Below are positions 37,228 through 47,336 of a stretch of DNA of 64,000 bases, in pieces. The position numbers and the translations under genes were made by a program. This stretch comes from Labilibaculum sp. DW002. Lineage in GTDB: Bacteria > Bacteroidota > Bacteroidia > Bacteroidales > Marinifilaceae. Below the pieces are notes generated by a model. That model had not been told where the DNA came from, did not search any database, and saw only the letters and a program-made list of their open reading frames with translations. Within the stretch, counting starts at the first letter, position 1; each line of letters starts with the position of its first letter. The stretch is taken from the NCBI RefSeq assembly GCF_029029525.1, contig NZ_JAKJSC010000008.1, forward strand, positions 1 through 64,000, in the 5' to 3' direction.

Positions 37228-38490
37228 TTACATTTTCATATCATCAGTATCAAACAAAGCACCAAAAAACCGCTGTAATCCTTTCTTTTTTGGTTTATTC
37301 CCTTTGTCTGAATTCCGATTTTGAGTCTCTTGATCAGGCTTGTTCATTCCCTGCAACAGCAATCCGATTCCTGTTGAAAAGATTGGTAAATCCAAAGCTT
37401 CTTCCAATTCGATCTTATCAGAAGTACCTGGATATCCTACTCGAACATCAAGTCCAGTTTGTTCTTGCGTTAACAAGTCAAGATTTTTCAATAAGGCACC
37501 ACCTCCAGTTAAAACAATTCCAGCTCCAATTTTATCATGTAAGCCAGTTATCTCAATCTGAAATTTCACACTATCAATAATCTCCTCCATTCTACATTGA
37601 ATGATTTGAGCTAATGTTTTAAAAGAAATCTCTTTAGGATCCCATCCTCCAACACTTGGTATGGTAACTACCTTTTCTTCGGCAGCCATATCAGCCACAG
37701 CTTCACCAAACTGAATTTTTAGAGCTTCGGCTTGCTTAATTAGAACAGAACAACCTTCTTTAATATCACGAGTTACAATGTCTCCCCCAAATGGGATTAC
37801 AGCCGTATGTCTTAATATACCATCGAAATATACAGTAATATCTGTAGTACCTCCTCCAATATCTACTAAAACAACACCAGCTTCTTTTTCCTCTTCGGTA
37901 AGCACTGCAAGCGAGGAAGCCAAAGGTTCCAAAACAAGCTCTTCAATCTCGAGCCCAACTTCTTTCACACATTTTTCAATATTACGTGCAGATGCAGTTC
38001 GCCCAATGATAATGTTAAAGTTACCATCTAATCTTCTTCCAGCCATTCCAACTGGATTTCGAATACCTGCCTCTTTATCCACAACAAAATCTTGTGGAAT
38101 TACATGCAATATTTGTTCTCCGACCTCAATCGGAATTCTCAAATTTTCATTTAATATTTCGTCTACATCCGCCTTGGTAATTTCACCAATTCCATTCTGA
38201 ATGTATTTAAATTGTCTGTTTTTGATACTTCTGATATGTTGGCCTGCTATACCAACATACACGCGAGAGATGTCTTTATTTGATTTTGCCATCAATTTCT
38301 CAACAACTTCTCGAATTGCTTCTATTGTATCTTCAATACTGTGTATAACTCCTCGTTTCACACCTTTCGAAACGGTCTTCTCCATTCCAAGAATGCGCAA
38401 TTTCCCCTCGGAGTTTTTCTCTCCCAGAATGGCAACAATTTTTGTTGTGCCAATATCGATAGCTGCTATTATCTTATTTCTACCCGTCAT
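37228..38490 (-). CDS. ftsA: Cell division protein FtsA
   Basis: Actin-like protein that tethers FtsZ to the membrane. 420 residues: phosphate-1 AAIDIGTTKIVAILG (about 9-23), the SHS2 region with VYVGIAGQHIRS, VVLVDIGGGTTDITVYFDG (about 205-223, phosphate 2) and the adenosine-site stretch IVLTGGGALLKNLD (about 324). The C-terminal amphipathic tail GLQRFFGALF then DTDDMKM is the expected membrane-targeting helix. It lies 35 bp before ftsZ(A) and 4 bp after ftsQ, within the classical order ftsQ-ftsA-ftsZ. Confidence 0.95.
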   Translation of the reverse strand: MTGRNKIIAAIDIGTTKIVAILGEKNSEGKLRILGMEKTVSKGVKRGVIHSIEDTIEAIREVVEKLMAKSNKDISRVYVGIAGQHIRSIKNRQFKYIQNGIGEITKADVDEILNENLRIPIEVGEQILHVIPQDFVVDKEAGIRNPVGMAGRRLDGNFNIIIGRTASARNIEKCVKEVGLEIEELVLEPLASSLAVLTEEEKEAGVVLVDIGGGTTDITVYFDGILRHTAVIPFGGDIVTRDIKEGCSVLIKQAEALKIQFGEAVADMAAEEKVVTIPSVGGWDPKEISFKTLAQIIQCRMEEIIDSVKFQIEITGLHDKIGAGIVLTGGGALLKNLDLLTQEQTGLDVRVGYPGTSDKIELEEALDLPIFSTGIGLLLQGMNKPDQETQNRNSDKGNKPKKKGLQRFFGALFDTDDMKM

Positions 38491-38494
38491 TCTA

Positions 38495-39223
38495 TTACTT
38501 TTTTGTGCAAACTACCTGATCCTTATACTTCAAGTTGATCGTTTTGTATGCATTCCAGCCTTTTTTTGAAAAACCTTCAGAATACAAAGCACCCAACTTT
38601 TGAAATTTCCGATGATAATTTTCTATACTCCCTAATTCAATTTTATGTGCACCAACGCGTGGAATCAATATATACTCTTTATTCCTACTAACATGTATCT
38701 GCGTTATTTGCGACTTCCAAAATTCATCATTTGTAATAAATTTCACCAAGTCGAACAGCTCTTCTTTTATCAACTTATCATTTACTGCCCCTGAAACAAC
38801 TAAAACCCTTGATGTATAGTTCCTCGACAAAGGCATTTTCTCTCCTTCTTCGTCAATATAATACCCATTACCTTGAAGTATCCTAACAATTGGATTGCGT
38901 TGCTTAATTTCAACAATCAATTTTCCCGAAAGAGAATTGTAGACCTCCGATTTTTTCACGTAGGGAATTTGATCAATCAGCTCTTCCAATACCTCCTTGT
39001 TAATATCGGCAATTGGCAATCCTTCTAAAGAGGGATATTCCTTTTTTATAATTCTTTCAACATCAGAATTATTCACAAACCCCCTTGTTATGCTATCTAC
39101 AACGTTAACTGTAGTGCCCGCAAAACTAAGCTTCTCATTTTTGCTGTTCGCAAAAGAAAAAACCACAATTAAATATCCAAAAAAGAATACCCAAACCAAT
39201 ATGTTCGCTACTTTCTTCAGCAT
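38495..39223 (-). CDS. ftsQ: Cell division protein FtsQ
   Basis: Single-pass divisome protein linking early and late assembly. 242 residues, with an N-terminal membrane helix (about 6-26) and then a POTRA-like segment (VNVVDSITRGFVNNSDVERIIKKEYP, about 36-60) and a beta domain. The match is diverged, as is usual in Bacteroidota, and identification rests on position between murC and ftsA and on the topology. Its start codon shares one base with the murC stop (TAATG), so translation is coupled. Confidence 0.85.
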   Translation of the reverse strand: MLKKVANILVWVFFFGYLIVVFSFANSKNEKLSFAGTTVNVVDSITRGFVNNSDVERIIKKEYPSLEGLPIADINKEVLEELIDQIPYVKKSEVYNSLSGKLIVEIKQRNPIVRILQGNGYYIDEEGEKMPLSRNYTSRVLVVSGAVNDKLIKEELFDLVKFITNDEFWKSQITQIHVSRNKEYILIPRVGAHKIELGSIENYHRKFQKLGALYSEGFSKKGWNAYKTINLKYKDQVVCTKK

Positions 39224-40590
39224 TATATTCTTTGATTCAATACCTTTTCTATAGGTTCTACCAATTTATCAATATCACCTGCTCCCAAAGTTAATAATAC
39301 TTCAAGTTCTATTTCCTTAAGTACTTCTATCAATTCCTCTTTCTTGCACAATTTAGAAGGCACTTTCAAATTTTTAAAAATAATCTCAGAAGTAACGCCT
39401 TCGATAGGCAATTCCCTAGCCGGATAAATATCCAACAAAATCACCTCATCCAGAAGATTTAAACTTTCGGCAAACCCATCAGCAAAATCCCGAGTTCTCG
39501 TGTATAGATGAGGTTGAAAAATACCCGTGATTTTTTTATCTGGATAAATGGCTTTAACCGATGAAATGCTTTCCCATAATTCTTTTGGGTGATGTGCATA
39601 ATCATCAATAAATACTAAATTTTCATTTTTGATGCGATAATCAAACCTTCTGCGAACACCTTCAAAAGAAGCCAGCGCTATTCGAATTTCTTCTTCTTTC
39701 ACTCCGCAAAGTAGAGCCACACTTGTTGCCGCTACTGCATTTTCTACATTTATCTTACCTGGATAAGAAAACTTTAAATTTTGAAGAACCCCACTTGGAT
39801 GAATTAAATCAAATTGATAAAACCCTTCAACCAACTTCATGTTTTTCACATAAAAATCAGCCTCCTCTTTTAAAGAATAAGAGTAAGTTGATATGTCATT
39901 CGTTTTAAGAATCAAGCCCTTTTTATGAACTAAACTTCCTCCTTTTTTGATTTGAGAAACAAACTCCTGAAAACTTTTTTCCAACTCATTTTTATCGCCA
40001 TAAATATCCAAATGATCCGCGTCCATCGAAGTTATTACCGCAATTTGTGGATGCAATTGTAAAAATGAACGATCGAATTCATCAGCCTCTAAAATAACCC
40101 AAGGGCTATTTTTTGAAAGCAACAAATTAGATTGATAATTACGCGAAATACCACCTAAAAAAGCATTACAGCCAAGAGATGATGTTTTAAAAATATGTGA
40201 TGTAATAGTGGAAACCGTAGTTTTTCCATGCGTTCCTGCTATTCCTATTCCATTTAAATGATCGGAAAGCAAGCCTAAAACTTCAGAACGTTTTTTAATC
40301 ACAAAATCATTTGCTTGAAAAAATTTCAATTGCGCATGACTAGAAGGTATAGCAGGAGTATAAACGACTAGCGTTTTTTCATTTGCTTTGTATGGCTCAG
40401 GAATTTGATTAAGCTCTTCGTCGAACGTAATTCCAATTCCTTCTTTTATTAATTCTGCGGTGAGTTGAGTCGGTGTTCGATCGTAACCAAACACATTCTT
40501 GCCAATGGAATGAAAATATCGAGCAATAGCACTCATTCCGATTCCACCGATGCCTATAAAATAAATATTTTTAAAATCCTCAATCCGCAT
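39223..40590 (-). CDS. murC: UDP-N-acetylmuramate--L-alanine ligase
   Basis: Adds the first amino acid, L-Ala, to UDP-MurNAc. 455 residues. Visible are GIGGIGMSAIARYF (about 13-26, UDP-sugar site), GTHGKTTVSTITSH (about 119-132, P-loop), EADEFDRSF (about 170) and the C-terminal ligase motif with DDYAHHPKEL (about 328). All are typical of MurC. It lies 3 bp after murG and couples to ftsQ. Confidence 0.95.
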   Translation of the reverse strand: MRIEDFKNIYFIGIGGIGMSAIARYFHSIGKNVFGYDRTPTQLTAELIKEGIGITFDEELNQIPEPYKANEKTLVVYTPAIPSSHAQLKFFQANDFVIKKRSEVLGLLSDHLNGIGIAGTHGKTTVSTITSHIFKTSSLGCNAFLGGISRNYQSNLLLSKNSPWVILEADEFDRSFLQLHPQIAVITSMDADHLDIYGDKNELEKSFQEFVSQIKKGGSLVHKKGLILKTNDISTYSYSLKEEADFYVKNMKLVEGFYQFDLIHPSGVLQNLKFSYPGKINVENAVAATSVALLCGVKEEEIRIALASFEGVRRRFDYRIKNENLVFIDDYAHHPKELWESISSVKAIYPDKKITGIFQPHLYTRTRDFADGFAESLNLLDEVILLDIYPARELPIEGVTSEIIFKNLKVPSKLCKKEELIEVLKEIELEVLLTLGAGDIDKLVEPIEKVLNQRI

Positions 40591-40593
40591 AAT

Positions 40594-41691
40594 CTATATT
40601 AATGCAATTATTTGTTCTGCAATTTCATCTGCTGCGTTTGGCTTAGCTAAAGCCTTGCAGTTTTCTGACAAAAGAGCTAATTTTTCTTCATCCTTAATCA
40701 ATTCCAAAGCTGTACCTATCAACTTGTCCTCTGCTTCAATATCCTTAACCATTACAGCGGCATTTTTATTTACCAATGCCATTGCATTTTTGGTTTGATG
40801 ATCTTCAGAAACATTAGGAGAAGGTACTAAAATACATGCTTTCTCGACCAGGCAAAGTTCAGAAATTGTACCTGCACCCGCTCTTGATATAACCATATCC
40901 GCGGCAGCATAAGCCAAATCCATACGACTTAAAAAATCGGATACTTTCAAGCATGGAATATCCCAATTGCTTAATTCTTCTCGAACTTTTTCAATGTAAA
41001 ATTTTCCTGTTTGCCAGATTACCTGAACATCCGAATCTGACAGAGCTTTAAGTGACTTAAGAACACTGTTGTTAATTGTTCTTGCACCCAAACTTCCTCC
41101 CACAATTAGAATTGTTTTCTTTGCTGGATCTAAGTCGAAATACGCTACCGCTTCTTGTTTTTTAGAAGAGATATCAAGTAAATCTTTTCTAACCGGATTT
41201 CCCGTCATTAGAATTTTATCAGATGGAAAAAAACGTTCCATACCTTGGTAAGCCACACATATTTTATTGGCTTTTTTTGCCAGTAGTTTATTGGTAATTC
41301 CAGCGTATGAATTCTGCTCTTGAATCAACGAAGGAATTCCCATTTTATTTGCAGTGTGCAAAAGAGGACCACTTGCGTAGCCACCAACACCAATCACGAC
41401 ATCTGGTTTAAATTCTTTTATTATTTGCTTGGCCTTTCTTAGACTTTTGAATAATCTGGAAAAAAACTTTAAGTTCTCTTTGCTAAAATTTCGTTGTAAG
41501 CCTCTGATAGGTAAACCTATTATTTTGTAACCAGCCGATGGTACTTTCTCCATCTCCATTTTGCCTTCTGCACCAACGAATAGTATTTCAATATTGTCTT
41601 GTTTTGCCTTTAGAGCATTGGCAATAGAAATGGCCGGATAGATATGTCCTCCGGTTCCTCCTCCGCTAACTATTATTTTAATTTTCTGCAT
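40594..41691 (-). CDS. murG: UDP-GlcNAc:undecaprenyl-PP-MurNAc-pentapeptide GlcNAc transferase
   Basis: Makes lipid II from lipid I at the inner face of the membrane. 365 residues of the GT28 family. The N-terminal glycine loop GGGTGGHIYPAISIA (about 10-24), GVGGYASGP (about 101) and the C-terminal donor-site SRAGAGTISEL (about 272) are present. It overlaps ftsW by 14 bp, suggesting translational coupling of synthesis and polymerisation genes. Confidence 0.95.
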   Translation of the reverse strand: MQKIKIIVSGGGTGGHIYPAISIANALKAKQDNIEILFVGAEGKMEMEKVPSAGYKIIGLPIRGLQRNFSKENLKFFSRLFKSLRKAKQIIKEFKPDVVIGVGGYASGPLLHTANKMGIPSLIQEQNSYAGITNKLLAKKANKICVAYQGMERFFPSDKILMTGNPVRKDLLDISSKKQEAVAYFDLDPAKKTILIVGGSLGARTINNSVLKSLKALSDSDVQVIWQTGKFYIEKVREELSNWDIPCLKVSDFLSRMDLAYAAADMVISRAGAGTISELCLVEKACILVPSPNVSEDHQTKNAMALVNKNAAVMVKDIEAEDKLIGTALELIKDEEKLALLSENCKALAKPNAADEIAEQIIALI

Positions 41692-42847
41692 GCTTTAATT
41701 CTTCTTGTTCTTTTACTGAACGACTTACGCTTAAAATCATTCCCAAGGCTGCACTGGTAAATATTAACGATGTACCTCCCATGCTGACGAGTGGTAAGGG
41801 TTGCCCCGTAACGGGAATTAAATTTACCGAAACAGCCATATTAGTTAAGGCTTGTGCCACAATGCTTAAGCTGAGACCTATGACGAGAAATGCGGGAAAT
41901 GTCCGATCACATTTCCTGACAATTGATCCTGCTCTGTAGATTAGAAAAAGATAAAGTGCCAAAATTCCAAAACCTCCTGTCCAGCCTAATTCTTCGAGAA
42001 TAATGGCGTAAATAAAATCAGAGTAGGGATGAGGTAAGAAATTTCGCTGATCACTATTACCAGGACCTTTCCCTAGAATTCCTCCCGAGGCAACTGCTAT
42101 TTTAGCTTGATCTACTTGATAGTTCTGACTATTATTTACATTGGTTTCATCTTTATCGAAAAAGTTAACAATTCGACTTCTTACGGTCTGCACACGACCA
42201 ATACTTGGCAATAGTGGCGCCATAACAATTAGCATAATTACCAATCCCAATACAACTCCTACCGATCCAAGCAAATACTTTTTAGCTACTCTACCAATAA
42301 ACATTAGCAAATAACAAACTCCTCCAAGCAGTACCGAAGTTGAAAAGTCATCTAAAAAAATTAGAAAACAGACAATTCCTACGGGTATAATTATATGCAG
42401 AAAAGCTTCTTTTTTACAGGAATCTTCGGATTGAAATCGCGATAAAGTCCTGGAAACATGAAGTATTAAGGCCAATTTTGCGAGTTCCGAAGGCTGAAAA
42501 TTAAAGCCAATCCCAGGAATGGTAATCCATCTGGATGCATCGTTCAAATTCGTCCCTACAAATTTGGCCAGTATGAGCAAACCAATGGAGACGATCAACA
42601 CCAAGTTTGCCGAACTCGAGTAAACCTTAAAATGTATTCGGTGAACCACATACATGATCATGTAACAACCACCTAATAATATCAATTGCTTGATAAAAAA
42701 GTAAGAGGTATTACCACCTTTTACCTTATAGGCAAGCGTTCCGGTCGAGCTATACACAACCAGCAAAGAAATCATCGATAAAAAGAAGATGATGACCCAA
42801 ATCACCTTATCTCCCCTTAAGCTTAAATTCTTTAACAACTTCCCCAT
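41678..42847 (-). CDS. ftsW: Septal peptidoglycan polymerase FtsW
   Basis: SEDS-family glycosyltransferase that polymerises lipid II at the septum with its partner class B PBP. 389 residues with about ten hydrophobic helices. Conserved SEDS features include IPGIGFNFQPSELAKLALI (about 110), and the C-terminal ...NLIPVTGQPLPLVSMGGTS stretch (about 340-360). FtsW rather than RodA is inferred from its place in the cluster between murD and murG. Confidence 0.93.
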   Translation of the reverse strand: MGKLLKNLSLRGDKVIWVIIFFLSMISLLVVYSSTGTLAYKVKGGNTSYFFIKQLILLGGCYMIMYVVHRIHFKVYSSSANLVLIVSIGLLILAKFVGTNLNDASRWITIPGIGFNFQPSELAKLALILHVSRTLSRFQSEDSCKKEAFLHIIIPVGIVCFLIFLDDFSTSVLLGGVCYLLMFIGRVAKKYLLGSVGVVLGLVIMLIVMAPLLPSIGRVQTVRSRIVNFFDKDETNVNNSQNYQVDQAKIAVASGGILGKGPGNSDQRNFLPHPYSDFIYAIILEELGWTGGFGILALYLFLIYRAGSIVRKCDRTFPAFLVIGLSLSIVAQALTNMAVSVNLIPVTGQPLPLVSMGGTSLIFTSAALGMILSVSRSVKEQEELKHAEN

Positions 42848-42856
42848 CTCAAGTAT

Positions 42857-44194
42857 TTATAAATTTCGTACTTCTTCTTTGAACTGATTTCCGCGATCTT
42901 CATAATTCTTGAACAAATCGAAACTTGCACAAGCTGGAGATAACAAAACGATTTCTTCTTTTTTTGCTATTTGATAAGCCTGACTTACCGCCTCTTTCAT
43001 CGAACTAGCATCTACGATTGTATTGACCTTTCCATCAAAAGCGGCATGTATTTTAGAGTTATCAACTCCCAAACACACAATACCACTCACTTTTTCACAA
43101 ACCAAATCAGCCAATATAGCGTAATCATTTCCTTTGTCTACACCACCAACAATCCAAACAATTGGCTCTTCCATACTCTCCAACGCATACCAAGTTGCGT
43201 TAATGTTTGTCGCCTTTGAATCATTAATAAATTGAATTCCCCTAACACGCACAACCTTTTCTAGACGATGATCGACACCTTGAAAATCACTTAAACTTTC
43301 GCGAATAACTTCTTTTCTGATCTGTAGAACGTTGCCTGCAATTCCAGAAGCTAGTGAGTTATAAACATTATGAATTCCGTGTAAAGACAAATCTTTTTTA
43401 TCCATTGAAAATAAATTTTCGTTGTATTGAATTTTTAAAAGTTCGTTCTCAATCCATCCACACATTTCCTTTTCTTCCTGAACAGAAAATGGTAATAATT
43501 GAGCGAGAGTATCACAATTCAACAATTCAGTTCTAATGATTTCGTCATCAGTGCAAAAAACAAATGAATCCTCGGATTTCATATTTTGCAAAATTCTAAA
43601 TTTTGAATTGATATAGTTTTCCATTTTATAATCGTACCGATCTAAATGATCTGGCGTAATATTTAATAAAATGGCAATATTGGCTCTAAAATCATACATC
43701 CCATCTAGCTGAAAACTGCTCAATTCAATCACATAATGGGTGTAATTTTGTTCTGCCACTTGCCAGGCTAAACTTTCTCCTACATTTCCTGCTAAACCAA
43801 CATTTAAACCTGCTTTTTTTAGCATGTGATGCAGCAACATAGTTGTAGTTGTTTTGCCATTGCTTCCTGTAATACAAATCATTTTCGCATCGGAATACCT
43901 TCCTGCGAATTCAATTTCCGAAATCACAGCTATTTTTTTCTCTTTCAACTTTAAAATTATTGGAGCTGTATCAGGAATCCCTGGACTTTTAACAACTTCA
44001 TCAGCTGATAAAATCAATTCCTCGGTATGCTTCTTTTCCTCAAACTTTAGTTGATATCGATTAAGCGCTTCTTTGTACTTAGGACTTATTTCTCCTAAGT
44101 CTGAAACAAACACATCAAAGCCTTTTGACTTAGCCAATACAGCTGCGCCAACCCCACTTTCTCCTGCTCCTAATATGACGATTCTATTTTTCAA
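42857..44194 (-). CDS. murD: UDP-N-acetylmuramoylalanine--D-glutamate ligase
   Basis: Adds D-Glu to UDP-MurNAc-L-Ala. 445 residues: IVILGAGESGVGAAVLAK (about 5-22), P-loop GSNGKTTTTMLLHHML (about 109-124), FINDSKATNINAT (about 306-318, the DSKATN motif characteristic of MurD), and GGVDKGNDY. It lies 9 bp from ftsW. On the other side the usual neighbour mraY is displaced by the small four-helix-bundle gene. Confidence 0.95.
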   Translation of the reverse strand: MKNRIVILGAGESGVGAAVLAKSKGFDVFVSDLGEISPKYKEALNRYQLKFEEKKHTEELILSADEVVKSPGIPDTAPIILKLKEKKIAVISEIEFAGRYSDAKMICITGSNGKTTTTMLLHHMLKKAGLNVGLAGNVGESLAWQVAEQNYTHYVIELSSFQLDGMYDFRANIAILLNITPDHLDRYDYKMENYINSKFRILQNMKSEDSFVFCTDDEIIRTELLNCDTLAQLLPFSVQEEKEMCGWIENELLKIQYNENLFSMDKKDLSLHGIHNVYNSLASGIAGNVLQIRKEVIRESLSDFQGVDHRLEKVVRVRGIQFINDSKATNINATWYALESMEEPIVWIVGGVDKGNDYAILADLVCEKVSGIVCLGVDNSKIHAAFDGKVNTIVDASSMKEAVSQAYQIAKKEEIVLLSPACASFDLFKNYEDRGNQFKEEVRNL

Positions 44195-44204
44195 TGATTA
44201 ATGT

Positions 44205-44571
44205 TTAATTGTTATTGCTTAATGATGCCTTTGCTGACTTAATAATACTCGTTATTAATTTTATGACCTCAATGGCATCCTTATTTATATCTTCAAATTG
44301 TTTCGAATTTAAAAAGCCAGTTTCACTCAACAGTTCAATCCAATAAATTGCTTCATTAATCTCCTTTTGAGCTATTGCCATTTTATGAATAAAATCTTTT
44401 TTACTCTCAGCAAATTCAGCCTCTCGGATCATTGCACCAACACTTGTTCCACTTCGTAAAAGCTGCTTAGAAAGTGTAAATTCTTTTTTATCCTCAGACA
44501 AAAATTTATGCAGCCTCACAATCCGAATTGCAAATACAAAACTCTTATCCCTTATTACATTTTTCCTTCAT
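44205..44571 (-). CDS. Four-helix-bundle protein (frameshifted N-terminus)
   Basis: Family of the 23S rRNA intervening-sequence (four helix bundle, Avd-like) proteins: KQLLRSGTSVGAMIREAEFAES and ...KDFIHKMAIAQKEINEAIYW fit well. The open frame from ATG 44519 lacks the usual first helix. Upstream, ATG 44571 reads MKEN, and after an extra A (T-run 44560-44564 on the plus strand) the second frame continues VIRDKSFVFAIRIVRLHKF, which is the missing helix. One inserted base thus splits a normal protein of about 121 residues. It sits between murD and mraY, an unusual guest in a dcw cluster. Its biological role is unknown. Confidence 0.75.
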
Positions 44572-44609
44572 CAATTGATTGGTGATAATTAATCCTTAAA
44601 CATTAATAA

Positions 44610-45864
44610 CTACCTAATTTTAAGGGTCACGATAGTGATTACTGCCAAGAAAATACCAATAATCCAGAATCGTGTAACGATTTTAGCTTCAGGGTATCCC
44701 TTTAATTGATAATGATGGTGAAGAGGTGCCATTCTAAATATTCGACGACCTTCACCGTATTTTTTTCGTGTGTATTTAAACCATGAAACTTGCATCATTA
44801 CAGAAACATTCTCAACCAAGAAAATTCCGCATAATACAGGTATTAAAAGCTCTTTATGGATGATAATTGCAAGAACAGCAATAATTCCTCCCAACGAAAG
44901 ACTTCCTGTATCGCCCATAAATACTTGTGCAGGGTATGAATTGTACCAAAGGAAACCAATAGTTGATCCAATAAATGCGGCGATGTAAACAACAAGTTCA
45001 CCCGAGTGAGGAATGTACATGATGTCGAGGTAACTTGCATAAACCAAGTGACCTGATAGGTAAGCTAAAATACCAAGTGTTGCTCCAATTATGGCAGAAG
45101 TTCCGGTAGCCAGACCATCTAGACCGTCGGTCATATTTGCACCATTTGAAACTGCTGTAACAATAAATATCGTAACGATAATAAAAAGAATCCACGCAAG
45201 AATCCCTGAATATTCACCACCAAAACGAACTAAATCTTCATAATCGAATTCATTATTTTTAAAGAAAGGAATCGTTGTTTTAGTTGACTTTAACATCTTT
45301 CGTTAAACGAGTTACTCCTGGATCTTCTGCGGTAAAACCTGTATCAACCAATTCTGTTTGAACGCCTAACTCATCTATGGATACCTTTTCTCTAACAACT
45401 ACATCATCATTCATGTATAAGGTTAGACCAACAATTAATCCTAAACCAACTTGCCCAGCAATTTTAAATCGACCTTTTAAACCTTCTTTATCTTTTTTGA
45501 AAACTTTGATATAGTCATCTATAAATCCAATTAACCCTAACCATACAGTGGTTATAATCATTAGAATGATATAAATATTGTCGAGCTTGGCAAATAAAAG
45601 AACAGGTACTAAAATGGAAATTAGAATAATGATTCCCCCCATAGTTGGTGTTCCTTTTTTCTCAATTTGACCAGCAAGTCCCAAGTCTCTTACGATTTCG
45701 CCAATTTGTTGTTTTTGTAGATAATAAATTATCTTTTTACCAAAAACAGTAGCTATAAACAGTGATGTCATGATGCTTAATGCAGCACGAAACGAAATAT
45801 AATCAAACATTCCAGCTCCTGGAAAATCTAACTCATGTAGGTATTTAAAAAGGTAGTATAACAT
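44610..45864 (-). CDS. mraY: Phospho-N-acetylmuramoyl-pentapeptide transferase (frameshifted)
   Basis: Membrane enzyme making lipid I from UDP-MurNAc-pentapeptide and undecaprenyl phosphate. The first frame (45864-45280) carries the N-terminal helices, [10 protein letters not shown] (about 70) and [13 protein letters not shown] (about 113). It ends soon after a Bacteroidota-type periplasmic insert. The second frame (45296-44610) carries [12 protein letters not shown] and the C-terminal helices with [11 protein letters not shown]. Removing one A at 45289-45291 (GAT GTT AAG TCA) joins them into 417 residues, the normal length. As MraY is essential and normally single-copy, a sequence error is the simplest reading. 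Confidence 0.88.
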
Positions 45865-45866
45865 GC

Positions 45867-47324
45867 TTATTGATTAAATATTTCGTTAATAATTTCTTTG
45901 TCATCGAAGTGATGCTTCACACCGTTTATTTCCTGGTAATCTTCGTGTCCTTTTCCAGCTACCAGGATAATATCATCTTTTTGGGCCAGCATAATTGCTG
46001 TACGAATAGCCTCTTTACGGTCGGTAATGGCCAAAACCTTACGAAGGTTGTGCGCATCAACACCCACTTTCATCTCCTGAATGATCTGATCTGGATTTTC
46101 AGAACGAGGGTTATCAGATGTTAGAATAACCTTATCACTATATTCTGCACTAACTTGCCCCATTAACGGACGTTTGGTCTTGTCTCTGTCACCACCGGCG
46201 CCTACAACTGTAATTACAGTTTCGTTATGAGTTCGAAGCTGGTCAATTGTTACAAGTACATTTTTTAATGCATCAGGCGTATGGGCATAGTCCACAATGG
46301 CCATTACACCGTTTGGAGAAATAAGACTTTCAAATCGGCCTGCAACAGAAGTTAGTTCACTCATCTTCATTAGAACTTCATCTTTCGGTTGATCAAGAAG
46401 TCGAGCAGCACTATAAACAGCAAGCAAATTATGAGCATTGAAATCACCGATGAAATTTGACCATAATTCAAGACCATCCATTTCCAACATCATACCATTG
46501 AAATGTTTTTCCAGAATTTGTGCTCTAAAGTCGGCAAAGGCACGGGTAGAATAAGTGAACTTATGAGCTTTTGTATTCTGAAGCATTATTTTACCATTCT
46601 TATCATCTGCATTGGTAATAGCAAAGGATGTTTTACCCAGTTGATCGAAAAAACCTTTTTTGGCTCTTAAATAAGCATCAAAAGTTTTGTGATAATCAAG
46701 ATGGTCATGAGTAAGGTTTGTGAAAATACCTCCTTTAAAATTTAAAGCACTTGTTCTATGTTGATCAATTGCGTGAGAACTAACTTCCATAAAACAGTAG
46801 TCGCATCCTTCCTCAATCATCTCATTTAAAAGTTTCGAGATTTGAATGGCATCAGGAGTCGTATGGGTTGCTTTTACTTCTTTAGTGTCGATATAATTGG
46901 TTACCGTTGAGAGTAAACCAACTTTATAACCTAATTTTCGAAACAGCTCGTAAAGTAAACTTGCAATTGTTGTTTTTCCATTTGTTCCTGTAACGCCTAC
47001 TAATTGAATATTTTCTGTAGGTTTATTGTAAAAGTTATGAGCAATGTGCGACAATGCTTCCGAAGCATCTTCAACCAACACAAAACTTGTTTCAGAAGAG
47101 CTAGATTTTGGCAACTCCTCACAAACAACAACTTTCGCACCTTGTTCTACTGCTTTTTCAATAAAATCATGTCCGTCGGAGACAGTACCTCTGCAGGCAA
47201 CAAACAAATCTCCTTCTTTTACTTTTCGCGAATCGAAGTGCACCTCGTTCACCTCAACATCTCTGCTCCCCTTTACACTCTGTATGTTAACCGAAGCAAA
47301 AAGCTCGTTAATATTTACACTCAT
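45867..47324 (-). CDS. murE: UDP-MurNAc-L-Ala-D-Glu--meso-diaminopimelate ligase
   Basis: Adds the third stem-peptide residue. 485 residues: P-loop [15 protein letters not shown] (about 113-127), [12 protein letters not shown] (about 153), and near residue 402 the motif [10 protein letters not shown]. The DNPR motif is the known signature for meso-diaminopimelate, as opposed to lysine, so a DAP-type wall is predicted. It lies 2 bp from mraY and 12 bp after the PBP gene. Confidence 0.95.
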   Translation of the reverse strand: MSVNINELFASVNIQSVKGSRDVEVNEVHFDSRKVKEGDLFVACRGTVSDGHDFIEKAVEQGAKVVVCEELPKSSSSETSFVLVEDASEALSHIAHNFYNKPTENIQLVGVTGTNGKTTIASLLYELFRKLGYKVGLLSTVTNYIDTKEVKATHTTPDAIQISKLLNEMIEEGCDYCFMEVSSHAIDQHRTSALNFKGGIFTNLTHDHLDYHKTFDAYLRAKKGFFDQLGKTSFAITNADDKNGKIMLQNTKAHKFTYSTRAFADFRAQILEKHFNGMMLEMDGLELWSNFIGDFNAHNLLAVYSAARLLDQPKDEVLMKMSELTSVAGRFESLISPNGVMAIVDYAHTPDALKNVLVTIDQLRTHNETVITVVGAGGDRDKTKRPLMGQVSAEYSDKVILTSDNPRSENPDQIIQEMKVGVDAHNLRKVLAITDRKEAIRTAIMLAQKDDIILVAGKGHEDYQEINGVKHHFDDKEIINEIFNQ

Positions 47325-47336
47325 TTTGTTCCTTTT

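Noticed and set aside
37778-38569. Plus-strand ORFs opposite ftsA
   Set aside because: They are antisense shadows of the conserved ftsA frame; residue make-up is Ser/Pro/Ile-rich without domains.
44610-45864. MraY split into two genuine subunits
   Set aside because: The overlapping frames join into a normal 417-residue MraY by removing one A, and the second frame starts inside a conserved region without its own initiation signals.
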